Of a stretch of DNA of 64,000 nucleotides, positions 46,461 through 58,343 are shown piece after piece. The DNA lies in contig CM036243.1 in NCBI GenBank assembly GCA_020698575.1, positions 38,005,488 through 38,069,487 of the forward strand, in the 5' to 3' direction. The notes beneath the pieces are model-generated. The model was not told the DNA's origin. It was given only the letters and a program-made list of their open reading frames with translations, and ran no database searches. Made by a program: the position numbers and the translations under genes. Position 1 is the first letter of the stretch, and each line of letters starts with the position of its first letter. Source of the stretch: Bostrychus sinensis. Its lineage: Eukaryota > Chordata > Actinopteri > Gobiiformes > Eleotridae.

Positions 46461-47380
46461 AGTCCCTCCAGGATTTCGCGACGTTGCGATCACGACTATT
46501 AACGCAAAATCAAGCAAACCCCGCGAATTCAGCGCGACCCTGCAACTTCTAACAAACTCCGCAACTTTGGTCAATTATCACCGAGATTTTCCTTTAAAAC
46601 TGCATTTTGCTGCACTTACCGCTGTCTGTGGGCCGTCCCTGTTCCGAGCAGAAACAAAGCAGCGCAGAGGTGTGGCCCTGAGGTTGCGGCGCACTCATAA
46701 ACAGAGCGGCACGGAGCTGCAGCGTGGAGGTCGAGCGCACAGAGGTCGCAGGTGCTCACCAGCAGCAGCGCGTGTTGCTGGGACTGAAGGAGGAGGACGA
46801 ACGCGGTACTTTCTAGTTTTGTCTGGTGTCACTCTGAAAAGCCAGTCTGCGTTGCCATGGTGATATAGTTGCCTAAAAAGTTGAATGGGCAGCGTATTTA
46901 GACGACAATGAAGTTTGGGGTCATTGTTCTTTAAACTGTTAATGTTAGCAGCTAATAACCTTCCTGAAAACCTATAGCACAGCAAACGTCCTCTGTTTTT
47001 TAATGACTGGCATGTTCTACAGCACACAACAGGAATCACCAGAGAAGATCTGAGAGGAACAGAATCAGCTGCAGGAGCCCCAAAAGCAGCCTAATAACAC
47101 AGCAATATCATTTAAAAAAGTAGTACGCTTGGCCTGTTCAAATACAGGTATTTTTAATTTGATTAATTGCCCCATCATATACTGTTTACAAACAGATTTA
47201 GTTAGTTTTTATAGTTCTAGCTAATATTTTTAAGAAAAAGCTCAAGTAACAGTGTGGTACTTTTTACCTGTGAATTATAGACCCAAATAAAAATTGCAAC
47301 TTTTAAGAAAATCCCCCGCAAAATCAGGCATTTTAGCCCACAACAATCACAAAAATTGCCCACAAAATCCTGGAGTGACT
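46461..47380. mobile_element. hAT-like non-autonomous element
   Basis: The left end AGTCCCTCCAGGATTTCGCG and the right end, AGTCACTCCAGGATTTTGTG on the minus strand, are inverted copies. The flanks CTTTAACC (46453-46460) and GTTTAACC (47381-47388) differ at one base. The 920-bp interior includes a GC-rich part at 46620-46810 without a convincing transposase frame. Confidence 0.65.
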
Positions 47381-47434
47381 GTTTAACCCAGTGACTAACT
47401 GTCCACTGCCTAAGGCCCATCGTAGCTGGCACTT

Positions 47435-47890
47435 TTAACGCTCCTATATTCTGCTTGTTTCCAGTCTTTTTGAAACAGTGTCGGACTCCTTTGCATTAGT
47501 ATTTCAGGTTTTATAACTTAAAATAATGTATCTGTGGAAAACCTATTGGAGAGTTGTTACTTTGACTGCTTGGATTAGGAGTCTGTCGCCCCCTGCTGAC
47601 AACGGTGGGGACTGGACAGAGCATAAAATGGCTATGTAGCACGGCTATTAGTAACATAAGGCTAACAGATAATATGAGCTGGTTGCTTCGTAGTGACGGC
47701 AGGTTTAAGCTCTGAAATGATCAGAATGAGAGACCAAGCGTTTTTAGCTCTTAAGAAGGGCAGTGCCTCAGCATACAGGATTACTCAAACATGTGTGAAT
47801 GAAACAAAATCCTACTCCAGTTCTGTTTTTGAGGAGACAACATTATAACATGGTTAAAAGAGAAGAAAAAGTGAATTTAGTAAAATAAAA
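47435..47890 (-). repeat. Dispersed TTAAAGG-ended repeat, inverted copy
   Basis: It is the reverse complement of the family at 54293-54779. Shared blocks include 'gatcagaatgagagacc', 'agggcagtgcctcagcata' and 'gacaacattataacatggtt'. Confidence 0.65.
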
Positions 47891-48830
47891 ATAGAAATGT
47901 AGACTTTTTGAGCAGCAGTTTATTGTTTATATATTCATTAAAAATAACTGAATTAATATGACCCAGATCTGAGTCAGTACCAGTTGCTAAAGTCAACTTA
48001 TTAAAGTAGGATTTGTGGTGATTGATGAATTAAATCTCAGCATTTCTTTAACTGCTTGTCTCACGATGCTAATTACTTTGTCAAATTAAATGGCTAAATG
48101 TTGACATACTCGCTAATGTTTTCTAACCAGGCTCTGATTTAATTCACATGAGGTCAAATGGTTGTCAGATGCTAAACCTTCTTTATTACTCATAATTTCT
48201 GATGTTTGGTGGCTTACGCTAATTCCATCATTAAAAATGTATTATCATATATCATTTTAACTTCCGGTTCCAGTCTCTGAAGCGCAGATGTTTTGTTTTA
48301 TAATCTCTAAAACAGTCAATTGTCCTCTTACATTAGACCCATCCTTCAATCAGTGCCGCAGGGGTCAACAAAAACAAAATGAATCTGCTTTTTGCTGGTT
48401 TTACTTGAAACTACTTGCTCTCTGCTACAGTTTTGCGAAATGACGAAACTCCACAGCGCACAGTCCTCAGTCACATCTTCCTCTGTTTCTAAACCGTGAC
48501 AGAGTTTATTCTGGCTCACTGTCGCCACTTTGTCTCCAGTTCTGATGTGTCTGTTTATCTCAGAGTGAATATTCATTAGTCCTCATGAATATTCATACAT
48601 GTCCTTTATCCTCAGCTGCAGATGGATTACTGATACATTATTGATCTTTTATTGATTTATTATTGATGGGCCCCTCTCTCTGTACCTGTGCGGAGGAGAA
48701 TGAAAAGACTGTCACAGCGTCTCTGTAGTGAGGGGGAGAGGGCTTTGGGCTGAACTATGAAGGACAGAAACATGGCTGTTCAAACACTCACTGCAATAAT
48801 GTGAGCGTGTGTTCAAATATATTTTACTCA
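47891..48830. other. Repeat-poor AT-rich segment
   Basis: No transposon ends were seen. The segment is rich in TAATTA-like homeodomain-type motifs (for example 'gctaattactttg' near 48069) and contains a paired palindrome at 48566-48596. A non-coding conserved element is possible but unproven. Confidence 0.3.
48566..48596. promoter_or_regulatory. Paired TGAATATTCA palindromes
   Basis: TGAATATTCAT at 48566-48576 and ATGAATATTCAT at 48585-48596 are perfect palindromes (TGAATATTCA core). Their centres are about 20 bp apart, close to two helical turns. The arrangement suits binding of a dimeric factor. Function is purely inferred. Confidence 0.2.
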
Positions 48831-48994
48831 GGGCGGCAGAGTGGTTGGCACCGTCACCTCTCAGTAAGAAGATCCCGGGTTTGATTCCTGGATCAGGCGG
48901 GCCTTTCTATGTGTGGAGTTTGCGCGTTCTTCCTGTGTCTGGGTAGCTTTTTTTTTTCCAGTTTCCTTCATCAATCTAAAACATGTACAATAGG
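48831..48994 (+). repeat. tRNA-like SINE, interrupted copy
   Basis: 'gggcggcagagtggttggca' gives an A-box-like motif and GGTTTGATTCC a B-box. They are followed by the body phrase 'gtgtggagtttgcgcgttct'. The copy is interrupted at 48994 by a hAT element. Relatives lie at 50603-50757 (minus) and 61567-61791. Confidence 0.55.
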
Positions 48995-49415
48995 CAGTGG
49001 CGTAACTTGGTGATGTGGGGCCCCAGTGCAGAAGTCCAAAATGGGCCCTGAAGTTCTAAAGCACATTCAGTCCTACAGGTTCATGCATGTTTGGCTTTAT
49101 AATTGATAAAATGTTGCTGTTTTACTGGAGTTTGATACAAAAGACAGTCGCTTATTCATTAATATTAGATTTTTATATTGTAAGTTTTATATTACAATGT
49201 GTGTGTTATCTTAAAAAAAATAGAACTTCTTTATGTTATGAGTTTAACAGGATTTAAAGTTAAATTTGCATTTAAAAACTCTTTTCTGTAATTATTATGA
49301 ATATTTTAACCCCAGACTTGACCATAGATGAATAAAGGCCTACTCTAATGGGCCCCTAAACCTCCTTGGCCCCAGTGCAGTTGCACAGGCTGCACTGCCT
49401 GATGTTACGGCCCTG
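48995..49415 (+). mobile_element. hAT-like element with perfect 8-bp target duplication, nested in the SINE
   Basis: The left end CAGTGGCGTAACTTGG and the right end, CAGGGCCGTAACATC on the minus strand, are flanked by exact copies of ACAATAGG at 48987-48994 and 49416-49423. The element is 421 bp with no transposase. 'ggccccagtgcag' occurs near both ends. Confidence 0.85.
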
Positions 49416-49423
49416 ACAATAGG

Positions 49424-49808
49424 CTAATCCTCCAGCTCCTGACCAGGATCCTGGGTCAGATCTGAAGAAGGGTCCAGCTTGGTGCTCCTGAAGGGTTAAG
49501 GTATACTTTTATTGGAAATTTGTTCTCTGCATTTGACCCATTCTTCAGTGACACTGGGGTTAAACCTGTCAGGACCTGGGGACTGTTCTACAGATTATTG
49601 TTGTAGTCAAGAGCGTACTGATCAAGACCAGAGTAAACCGAGACCAAGACAAGGCAGAGACTTTCAAGGTTCGAGACCGAGTTGAGACCAAGGACTGAGA
49701 TCGAGTTAAGACAGAGACCGATAACGGGGAAAAGTAAAACAAAAAGATGGTTCAGATACATTATTGATTATTTTAATGATCAAATGCCACAGACATGCTA
49801 CACAGATA
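49424..49808. other. Dispersed repeat fragment and spacer
   Basis: 49424-49500 matches the 'ctgaccaggatcctggg' repeat seen at 41440, 50760 and 51820. The rest is unremarkable. Confidence 0.45.
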
Positions 49809-49810
49809 TA

Positions 49811-50388
49811 CCGTATTTTCCGCACTATAAGGCGCACCTAAAAGCCTTTAATTTTCTCAAAAACCGACAGTGCGCCTTATAATCCGATGCGCCTTATATA
49901 TGGATCAATGTTGGTTAATTATGGCTACCGTATTCAGGGGGCGTCGCCGAAGTGACAGCGGTAAAAACGGTAAAGGGGAGTTCCAGTCCCAGCTGTTCAT
50001 GTGTGCCATAGGCGTGTTTATGGATCCTGCCGCAAAAGAACAAGGAGGCGCGGCCTTTGCTCCATCTCAGTAGAAGAGTTGCGACATTGAGGGGACAGAA
50101 AACTGAGCGCTCGAACGCTGTTCATGTAGCTTTGAACTGTGACAAATGGAGTTGGAAATACATTGTTTTCAATGAGGGAGTTGTAAGAACGCTGGTTTGT
50201 ATTCTATTAATAAAGTTTGACTGACTGACTTATCTGACTGTTTTATTGACATTCCCTTTAGCGCAGCGCCATCTAGTGGATGCGCCTTATAATGTGGTGC
50301 GCCCTATATATGAAAACAGTTTTAAAATAGGCCATTCATTGAAGGTGCGCCTTATAATCCGATGCGCCTAATAGTGCTGAAAATACGG
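49811..50388 (+). mobile_element. Pogo-like short element, family B, copy 2
   Basis: The left end CCGTATTTTCCGCACTATAA and the right end, CCGTATTTTCAGCACTATTA on the minus strand, are flanked by TA. The length of 578 bp is identical to copy 1 at 8058-8635, and differences are scattered substitutions. AATAAA lies at 50209-50214, followed by GTTTGACTGACTGACTTATC, shared with family D. Confidence 0.75.
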
Positions 50389-50602
50389 TATATAATTTTT
50401 GTTTGTTTTGTTTCTCTTGATGGGGATAACCAGTAGACGAGCTCAAGAACGTAAAAAAAAATGGTCCAAGACTGCTCTCGGGTGCTACAACACTACTTCA
50501 GGAGTACCTAGCTGGAGGATTAGCCTATTGTTTGGAGGGTGGAGGGAGTTATATTTAACCAGCAAAGTCCCACTGAGATTCAGAATCTGTCTTTTACAGG
50601 AG

Positions 50603-50757
50603 AGTCCTGACTGATCTGTTGTACATGTTTTTGGCGGTAAGGGAAACTGAAACACCTGGAGGAAACCTACGCAGACACAGAAAGGCCCTACCCGGCCCCG
50701 GAATAAAACCGGGGAGCTTCCTGCTGTGAGGCGAGAGTGCTAATCCTTTAGCCGTCC
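50603..50757 (-). repeat. tRNA-like SINE, inverted copy
   Basis: On the minus strand the order is 'attagcactctcgcctcaca', a degraded B-box region, 'gcctttctgtgtctgcgtag' and 'tttcctccaggtgtttcag'. This parallels the copy at 61567. Confidence 0.5.
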
Positions 50758-51588
50758 AGCTTGGTACTGCTGACCAGGATCCTGGCTCAGATCTGGAGAC
50801 GAGTTCCTGTCTGGGCGCTGCTCCTGACACCACAGAAAAACTGGAAGGATGGGTCAAATGCAGACGTTCTGTTGGTTTTTATGCATCTCTATCCCAAGTC
50901 TTAGGCCTCCTTTAACTGTCCCCCATTGTCCCATCAGTTTGGACTCTCCATGGCATTTGTTATATTGTTAAAAACTGTGGGTATAGACTCATGCTTAGTA
51001 TTTTAGATCCATTTCTTTTCCCTCTAAAATATTGCTATTCCACAGAGCGGTGATGTGACCGACAGCCCCCCAGACACATTTGATAAAAGTGAGAGCAGTA
51101 TATTGTGGAATCAGAGCTAAATGGACTGAATAAAGACGGGATGGTTGTACGATTCGTAGTAATAGTGTGATTTGAGAGTTGCCTGCAGCTCGGCTCTTAC
51201 CTGTGATTTCAGACTCTGAAGATTTCACGCTCTCTGGATCAGGTTTAACCGTGACCGCCGCGTTACTGAGAGGCTGAGGAGCTGAATACTGACGAGCTGC
51301 TTTCTCTGTCTGTGCAGGAACTCACACTCAACACAAATTTGTAAATGCTCTCCAGGTTTTTGATGCCATTTTATGAACTGAAAAAGAAGTATAGACTTCA
51401 GACGACATAGACCTGCGCGCAATACGTTGTTAATACAAAAATTAGCCACCAAATATCGCAAATTATGACTCAATGCTTGTCATAATCTTTGCCTGAGTAG
51501 AGAGCATCAAGGTTAAGCTTCTCTGCGTTTAACTTGTCCTTCAAAGCTGTAGCGGCGACCTGTCAGGACCAGAGCCTAGGCACCTTAC
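50758..51588. other. Spacer, no gene seen
   Basis: 50758-50870 includes the 'ctgaccaggatcctggctc' repeat. The remainder has no motif I can name. Confidence 0.4.
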
Positions 51589-51596
51589 TCCAGGTC

Positions 51597-51822
51597 CAGG
51601 GTTGCCAAGTCAGCAATTTTCCCACAGAATTAGGCGGTTTTTAATTGTTGCCACAACTAAATAAAATTGTCCATGGGCAGAGCTATGTTTGCTTGCAGAT
51701 TGCATGAATGATGATGAGGCTTTTGCTAAATGAAAATCCATATTTTGAAAGACAAATCCAGTAAATCCAGACCAAATCACTTCATCTTGGGTGGGTTTTG
51801 ACTTTGAGACCTGGCACCCCTG
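51597..51822. mobile_element. Short hAT-like MITE
   Basis: The left end CAGGGTTGCCAAGTC and the right end, CAGGGGTGCCAGGTC on the minus strand, are flanked by TCCAGGTC (51589-51596) and TCCAGATC (51823-51830). That is an 8-bp duplication with one mismatch. The element is 226 bp. Confidence 0.75.
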
Positions 51823-51830
51823 TCCAGATC

Positions 51831-52042
51831 TAACCCATGATCCTGGTCAGGAGTACCTAGCTGGAGGTTTAACCTATTTTGTGCATTTTAGCGCACACTT
51901 GGGCTTGATGTACAGTTGGGACTAACTTAACTTCTTCTACTATTGTTCTTTGTCAGATAATACTGAATTGCTGAACCTCCAGGCTCTCACACCACTACAG
52001 TGTTTAACAGTGTGTTTAACTGCTCATGTGACAAATTAAGTC
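51831..52042. other. Spacer
   Basis: A fragment of the 'atcctggtcaggagtacct' dispersed repeat is followed by ordinary sequence. Confidence 0.4.
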
Positions 52043-52045
52043 TTA

Positions 52046-52839
52046 AGCCCTGTTCGCACGGGATAAGCATTACCCCTAGATCTCTAGTAATTCATGAATT
52101 ACCCTCCGACGTCAGTGTTTTTAGTCAGGCATTCGCACAAGATAAAGTTCTGTAATTTACTCGATTTTACGAACTTTCCAGATATGACTGTATTGAAAAT
52201 TACGACAGATTTATAATAAAAATCCCAGATTTTGTTTATGTTTCTAGCTCTACTTAGTTCCAAACTACTATGTTTTATGTTGATTTACTGTCCTGATAAA
52301 AACAAACTACCTCTCGCTACGACGCAGGTCATCCATTATCTGTGGAGATTTCTCTCTTCTTAAACAGCAGGTGGCGCTCTTTATTAATCCATTCACTGTG
52401 ATTCGTCTCTGGATCTAACTTTAGCACTGAAAACGTCCTAACTTTCCAAAACAGCCCCATGTTGCTCCAAAAACTTAGACAGGAGGTGTGCTTCCGGGTC
52501 ACGTCTTCACTGTATTTTGTTTACTCTTTTTTATTTTTTACTCTGAGAAAAAAAGTAATTGTTTCAGAGTAAGACCAAAAGAGACGTCTTATTATTAATA
52601 CAGTTTAAATACAGACATAAAATGGAGCATTAAAAGACATTTTGGATCACTGTTACGAACTTTAGGAAACAATCTTTTATCAGAGGACCTCTGTGTTGGC
52701 CGAAATATGGTCGGTAATTTTCGGAGGAATTTTTACAGACATTGTTGATTGGCACGGGATAAAAATCACAGACGACATTGGCGATTATTACAAATTACTG
52801 GAGATTCCTGGGTAAAACTAATCCCGTGCGAATAGGGCT
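52046..52839. mobile_element. PIF/Harbinger-like non-autonomous element (TTA target)
   Basis: The left end AGCCCTGTTCGCACGGGATA and the right end, AGCCCTATTCGCACGGGATT on the minus strand, are inverted copies. TTA flanks both sides at 52043-52045 and 52840-52842. The 794-bp interior has no transposase frame, and 'cgcacaagataaagt' resembles a second copy of the end motif. Confidence 0.7.
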
Positions 52840-52842
52840 TTA

Positions 52843-53892
52843 TTTTATTTAAGGGTTTATTCACTTCAGTCAGTTGGAGAGTGTCTTGGGGCCCAGATGA
52901 GCTGCTTGGTGTAGGAATTGCTTACACTGAAACGCTGTTTGCTGCCTTCGAGGACAGATGTTTTCAGCCATTCGCCATTCTCAGGCCAAAAGTAGAGGAT
53001 CACTAAGCACTAAGCAATATTATCACTCTGTCAGACTTATCAGAGGAGTTGTAATTACGGTCAAAGATGTTTTTAATCTGCTCATCCTGGTCAAGTGCCT
53101 TCATTCATACAAGACACTTTTCTTCTAAGAGCTTTAATTTTCAAAAGAATCTTGTAAAAGTGAGATTTTTCTGTGGAGCCAGCGCCAGTCGAGTGGTTTC
53201 AGTTTCTTCTGAAGAGAGTTTTTTTTTTTTTGGGCTAAATTCTTTCCCACTTTAGTTCAGACTCAGAATAATTACTGACTGAAGTGGTGTTTTGATTTGA
53301 CCATCGAGCTAATTACCCGCAGCCTCTTCTCCTCTATACAAACGAGTTTCTCTAACGATTACGGTCTGAAGGAGGGATTAGTCTGAGGATGGAAAGCGTT
53401 TTATTATCGATCCAGTCTCAGGCGTTTTCATGCAAAGACAGATTTAGTTTGGGCTCTGGTCGTTGTTTATTTGTGATTTTATTGCACTGTCGGCGTATCT
53501 CAAACAGCAAATGATTATTGGATAGTCATTAAAATAAATGTCTGTTCTGTTTCTGAAGGTCTTTAAAGATGCACGGCCATTTTTTTCTTTTGTAATTGAG
53601 GAAAACTAATGATTCAGTCACTTCATCTGGGCTTCATTGGACAGCGTTTTTGACAGAGGGGGAACTAGAGCAGAATGGGATTTTTTGGGAAAATCCCATG
53701 CTCAGAACAAAGAGGGGGGTGGTCCCATTTGGGAAAAAAAGAACACTTTTTATTTGTTGAGTCCGAACTCTTTATAAACTGGAGTAATGACGGCGGTCCA
53801 ACTGGAAAGAGACCAGTTCCAGCACTGGCTCCTTCTTTCTTGGTCCTCAGGTTTTTTTAAAATCAGCAGCTAAATTGATTTCTTTGTCTCAC
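52843..53892. other. Spacer, no gene seen
   Basis: AT-rich with occasional CTAATTAC-type motifs (53310). No repeat end or exon can be supported. Confidence 0.4.
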
Positions 53893-54265
53893 ATTTACAA
53901 ATTAGCAACTGGAAAAGACACTGGACAAAGCAGTGATGTACGGATTAGAGGCAGTGGCTTGGAGGAACAGGCAGGAGTCAGAGCTGCAGATGTTTCTGTT
54001 CTCTTTGTTCATGACGAGGATGGAGAGGATTAGGAATGAGTCCATCAGAGAGACAGCTCATGTTTTTGGAGCTAACGCTTCCAGACTGAGATGGTTTGGA
54101 CATGAACAGAGGAGGAACAGTGAACATATGATAGAAGGAGGCTGAGGTTAGAGCTGGAGGCCTAGAGGAAGACCAGAGGAGAAGAGGAAATTTATGGATC
54201 TAGTGAAAGAGAACATGAAGTTAGTTGACAGGAAGAGAAGAAGAAGACCTATGACTAACCTATAA
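53893..54265 (+). pseudogene. LINE reverse-transcriptase 3' fragment
   Basis: The frame reads MYGLEAVAWR, then TRMERIRNESIRETAHVFG, then SRLRWFGHEQRRNSEHM, with frameshifts. A basic tail follows, encoded by 'ggaagaccagaggagaagag'. This is the recognisable C-terminal end of a common fish non-LTR retrotransposon polyprotein. The RT core is missing. The related piece at 15485-15640 is shorter. Confidence 0.65.
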
Positions 54266-54292
54266 GCTTTGTTTTGCATTGTAAATATATAA

Positions 54293-54779
54293 TAAAGGTG
54301 CCCTATTTTGCTAAGTGGACCTTTTCTCTCTTTTAATCATGTTACAATGTTGTATCCTCCTCAAAAACAGACCTGGAGTAGTATTTTGTCTCATTCACAA
54401 TAATCCTGTATGCTGAGGCGCTGCCGTTCTCCAGAGCTGAAAACGCTTGGTCTCACAGCTCTACATAGAAACGTAAAACCAGGAAGTGCTCCTGAGCGTT
54501 TCTAAAGCCCAGACACCGTCACCGGACTCATTTTGATTATTTCAGCCTTAAACCTCCGTCACTACGAAGCACTCAGCTCATTTATCTGTTAGCATTATGT
54601 TGCTAAAAGTCATGCTAATTAGCCATTTTATGCTCTGTCAATTTCCTGCAGTTGCCAGCAGGGGCCAACAGACACCTAATCCAACAGAAGAGGTTTTACA
54701 CAGATAACTTATTTTAAGTTATACAACCTGAGTCCAACACTTTCAGAAAGACTGGAAAAAGCAGACTATGGGAGCTTTA
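54293..54779 (+). repeat. Dispersed TTAAAGG-ended repeat, full-length copy
   Basis: The left end TAAAGGTGCCCTATTTTGCT pairs with the right end, TTAAAGCTCCCATAGTCTGC on the minus strand. It is the reference copy for the family at 42514 and 47435. It shares its head ('acaatgttgtatcctcctca') with the repeats at 655 and 20462. There is no coding frame. It is likely a MITE, class undetermined. Confidence 0.65.
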
Positions 54780-55339
54780 ACTTTTCATATTTTTGTCTGT
54801 TGTCTATTTTGAGCCAAAGCTTTATAATCTTTCTACAGAAAAAAACATTTCCAGTTTGTGTCCTTCAGAGTCTGCAGATAAACGTCAGGTAAAATCTCTC
54901 TAAATATGAATAAAATATTCAAATCAACTCTCACTTATTACAGCTAATGGATAATTAAGATGCAGGCAGAGAAATGTGCAAATAAACAAACTGACAATAT
55001 TTTTAACAGAGAAAAGTTTGAAACCTGAGTGGGCTCGTGTTGAAGGAAGTCTCTAATCAGTCCAGACTTATTCAAGGTTGTCCTGTTTACGCTGATTTGC
55101 ATTGGGACAAGGCACAAAGTCAGACGTGTCCCGCATTCATACACAACATTAACAACTGTGTTTAAGTGCTGCTTTACAATAGACTCAAACTTAAAGGTGC
55201 AGGAGCTTCTTCTGTCAGCTTCACATCCTGCAGGACACGTGGATGAACTCTCCTGGTTTTATTTGAATAAAAAAAAAAAGTCAAACTGAATCATTGCCAA
55301 AACAAAATACCAGAATTCAAAAAAGTTAAAGCTGATGTT
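54780..55339. other. Spacer, no gene seen
   Basis: No repeat end or exon can be supported. Confidence 0.4.
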
Positions 55340-55790
55340 AAACTTTTGAATTCAGAGTTGGACCATTGTGAAGCTGTAATAACCTTCCTTTTCTGCGTTT
55401 TCTCCGTGCAAGACACTCGCTCTAACGCCTTACTCCCAACAGTCAACACACGACAGAGCACTAGATCAAGTTCACAGTGGCTGCATCAGAAACACCTTTG
55501 GACAGAGGTCTTTTTCCACACTTACACTAAAGTTTGGAACGATATTCCACATCACAATTCAGAAAAACACATAGACTTTTTCACTTGTAACCACTGACTG
55601 GAGCTGAGCAGACCTCTCTGTGTGGATGTGAATTACTAGTGATGTTTCTGATGCTCTGTCATTTCCTTTGTGTGCTGCAGAACAGGAACCTGCTGTAAAC
55701 ATTTTTTTTTTACTGAGTCCCAATTGATTGTGACATAACTGTTGCTTTAAAAAGGTTTTTGTTAATAAATGAAATGAAATAGCCAGCACT
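55340..55790 (+). pseudogene. LINE 3' end with tail
   Basis: A frame ending at 55597 reads SSSQWLHQKHLWTEVFFHTY and KVWNDIPHHN, which resembles the C-terminal 'WN..P' end of fish LINE proteins. The 3' region ends in 'taaatgaaatgaaata', the short-repeat tail typical of L2/Rex-type LINEs. The element is truncated at its 5' side. Confidence 0.45.
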
Positions 55791-56169
55791 GGAATAGACA
55801 CTTCTCCAGAAACATTTCCTCGTTTCTTTGCTGTTTTGGTTGCATTTTTCTCTCCGGAGTTCCCCCTACATTTGGGAGTAAAGCACTTGTCTGGTTGACC
55901 CCTGCGTGACCCCTGACTCAGCTCGACTCTGGTTTTCTCCTCCTCACATCCATACAAAAGTTTCCTCTAAGGCTGCTCTGCCCTGACCAACATTTAAGAA
56001 ATAAAGCCATCACTTCAGGGACACCAGGTCAGTGCTGCCATTCTTACAAGGCTCGTCTTTTTTTAAACAAGATACATATGGCCGGGGCTGCAGAAGCATT
56101 TTTCAGAAAGCACTGTGGAGATGTTTGAAGATGATCCAAGAACTGAAAAATGGTGGACACTGTGAGGGA
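55791..56169. other. Spacer, no gene seen
   Basis: Minus-strand open frames here are without recognisable domains. Confidence 0.35.
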
Positions 56170-56275
56170 AGCAAGAAAATAAAATAAAAATATCCTACCT
56201 CTCTGGTGTAGTATTTGTACCTGTCCCAAGCCTGGATAAATGTAGAGGGCTACATCAATTGCGGTGGAAACAGGA
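56170..56275 (+). repeat. SINE-like dispersed repeat fragment
   Basis: The phrase 'gtcccaagcctggataaatg' then 'tagagggctac' matches the fragment at 45768-45870. Confidence 0.4.
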
Positions 56276-58175
56276 TGATTTGTGAGTTCTTACTGCTCTC
56301 ATTGACCATCCTAACACTTCATTATCAGACTATCGCTCATTTTTTTGCCCAAAATTAGACAGTCTTGTCATTTCTGTGAGAAAGTGAGTCGTTCAGAGTT
56401 TACACAGACTGCACAGTTGTCCCGGATAAGGCCTTAAATGACGTCTGAGGTGAGTGACAGGGCTGTGCTGTGAGAGCGGAGGGGCTGAGAGACGTTATGC
56501 GGCTCACCGTCTGTGCTCAATCAAGTTTATTGAGCCATGAGTGATCAGAATTTATTTCCCCTGGGTGCTTATACATTTCAGTGGCTGCTCGAACACTGCA
56601 GGACCCACACAGGATCAGCGCCTGTGCTGTGGCAACCCCATAAGGGAAAGGCCAGAAAGGAAAAGAAAACCTCACATGGGATTAAACAAAGCCTGCCATG
56701 ACACGTTGACCATTCATCTGTTAAAACCCTTGATAATAAAGTCCTATTATTCTCTACGGAGCAAGTAAAGCAGTGCTCAGAGCAGATATCACAGACGGTA
56801 TTTCAGTCTTTCCTTTTGTGTCCTCTTCTGCACCTGTGTGAGTTTAATTACTCCGGACTCATGCAGAGCGCCCCCCCTGCAGCTCTGTGGAAAGAAAAAA
56901 AAATAACAGGCCGCGATGGGAGCTTCCTGCTTTAGGAGACTTCAGAAGACACCGCCGGCCACACATTCACTCACAGACTCTGCTTCAGCTCCTCTGCGTG
57001 GGCTCTGACCTTTACCTGAGCGAGACGTGACGAAGCTTAAGTCCGTCAAACAACACGGAATAGAAAGAGACGGAAAACAAAGGAGTTGCTTTGATTACAT
57101 TGTCAAAAACTCGTGTAGTGGGCCTTTAATCCGGTTGGAGAAGTGAAACATATGTGAACAGAAAGCGTCTCTAGCGGCTGGTGACTTTAGCGTTGGCTCA
57201 GAGCAGATGGAGCAGAGGCAGAACATATGCACACACTTCACACAGGCTTCTGTCTTTGGCAAATATTACATCAGCGCACTCACTTTGGCTCCAGACAAAC
57301 GGAGATTCTCGTGTTTGTGAAAGCTGTGGGGGGAGAGTATAGATATTATTCATGCAGAGCAACTTAGATTTAGTGTATAGTGTGTGTGGTCCATATGGAG
57401 AAACAGAGAATCCATTTTCTGGTCTCTGTCCATTTTCCTGCACTGGGCTTAAAATATCTGTCCAAACTGTGGTGGAGCAGCTGAAAAGGAGTTGAAGATC
57501 AGCTTTAATCTTTGGGTCATGATGTGTTTGTGGTGGACAAATGGCTCAGTTTCTTTGAGTTTAGTGAACTAAAACCAGCAGGATGCCGTGTTGCTGTGGG
57601 GCTGGAGCAAAAGGTAAGACATTTTTTTGCAACAACATACACTGGCTCTTCTCCTTTTTGCCAAACCTGGATAAAAGGAGAAGGATCCAGCATTTAAAAA
57701 AAGCCAAATAGGCCTTTTTCATGATTTTCAACTTGAAGCCATGTTGTGATACTTCCAGCAGTGGTAAAATAGCCTAAAATAAAATATTTTTTGCCCTGAC
57801 AACTACCAGGCCCACGACTACATTTCATTCTTATCTGAGACAAAAGATACAGTTTATTACATAATGACTTGAAACAGGTCTATATTTACAGAGATGAGAA
57901 TGTTTTCATTTACAAACCATCACCATCGACCTCACTGTGAGTAAAGTATGCTGTAAAGATATAAACTACAGGTCTGTGCTGTGTTAGAGTTCATTTTAGA
58001 CATTTTCAGTCTAAAAGATTTGTATACTCCCCCATCACCGGTATTTAGCTAATTCTAAAAGTTGATAGCATTTACTTTTCTTGATAATTGTGAATAGATT
58101 CTTCATGGAAGGATTTGTAGCCTCTGTCCAGCTTCTAATGATGGGCTAATGGGCTGATTGACTCAGATAGCACAG
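56276..58175. other. Spacer, no gene seen
   Basis: There are scattered short open frames. A donor-like AAAAG|GTAAGA lies at 57613 but has no convincing acceptor upstream. A pyrimidine-free CpG-moderate zone lies at 56830-57060. No gene is supported. Confidence 0.35.
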
Positions 58176-58343
58176 ACCTCTGCCAAGGCATTACAGTACA
58201 TTGCACTCTGAATCCTGAGCCACATCAAAAACTAATTATTTCTTCTTTGGTTCATTGCTGGCCTTTCATTAAAATGACATTTTTAGTGATCTTGGTAACA
58301 GACAAAGTAACGTCAGCTGAAACATCATCTCCTTGGCGGAGGT
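58176..58343. repeat. Short inverted-repeat element
   Basis: The left end ACCTCTGCCAAGG and the right end, ACCTCCGCCAAGG on the minus strand, are 13-bp inverted repeats with one mismatch, 168 bp apart. The acctccgccaagg motif is common in fish repeats. No target duplication is visible. Confidence 0.4.

Noticed and set aside
48831..48994. True tRNA gene
   Set aside because: Box-like motifs are present, but the sequence does not fold into a cloverleaf and continues into a repeat body shared by other copies.
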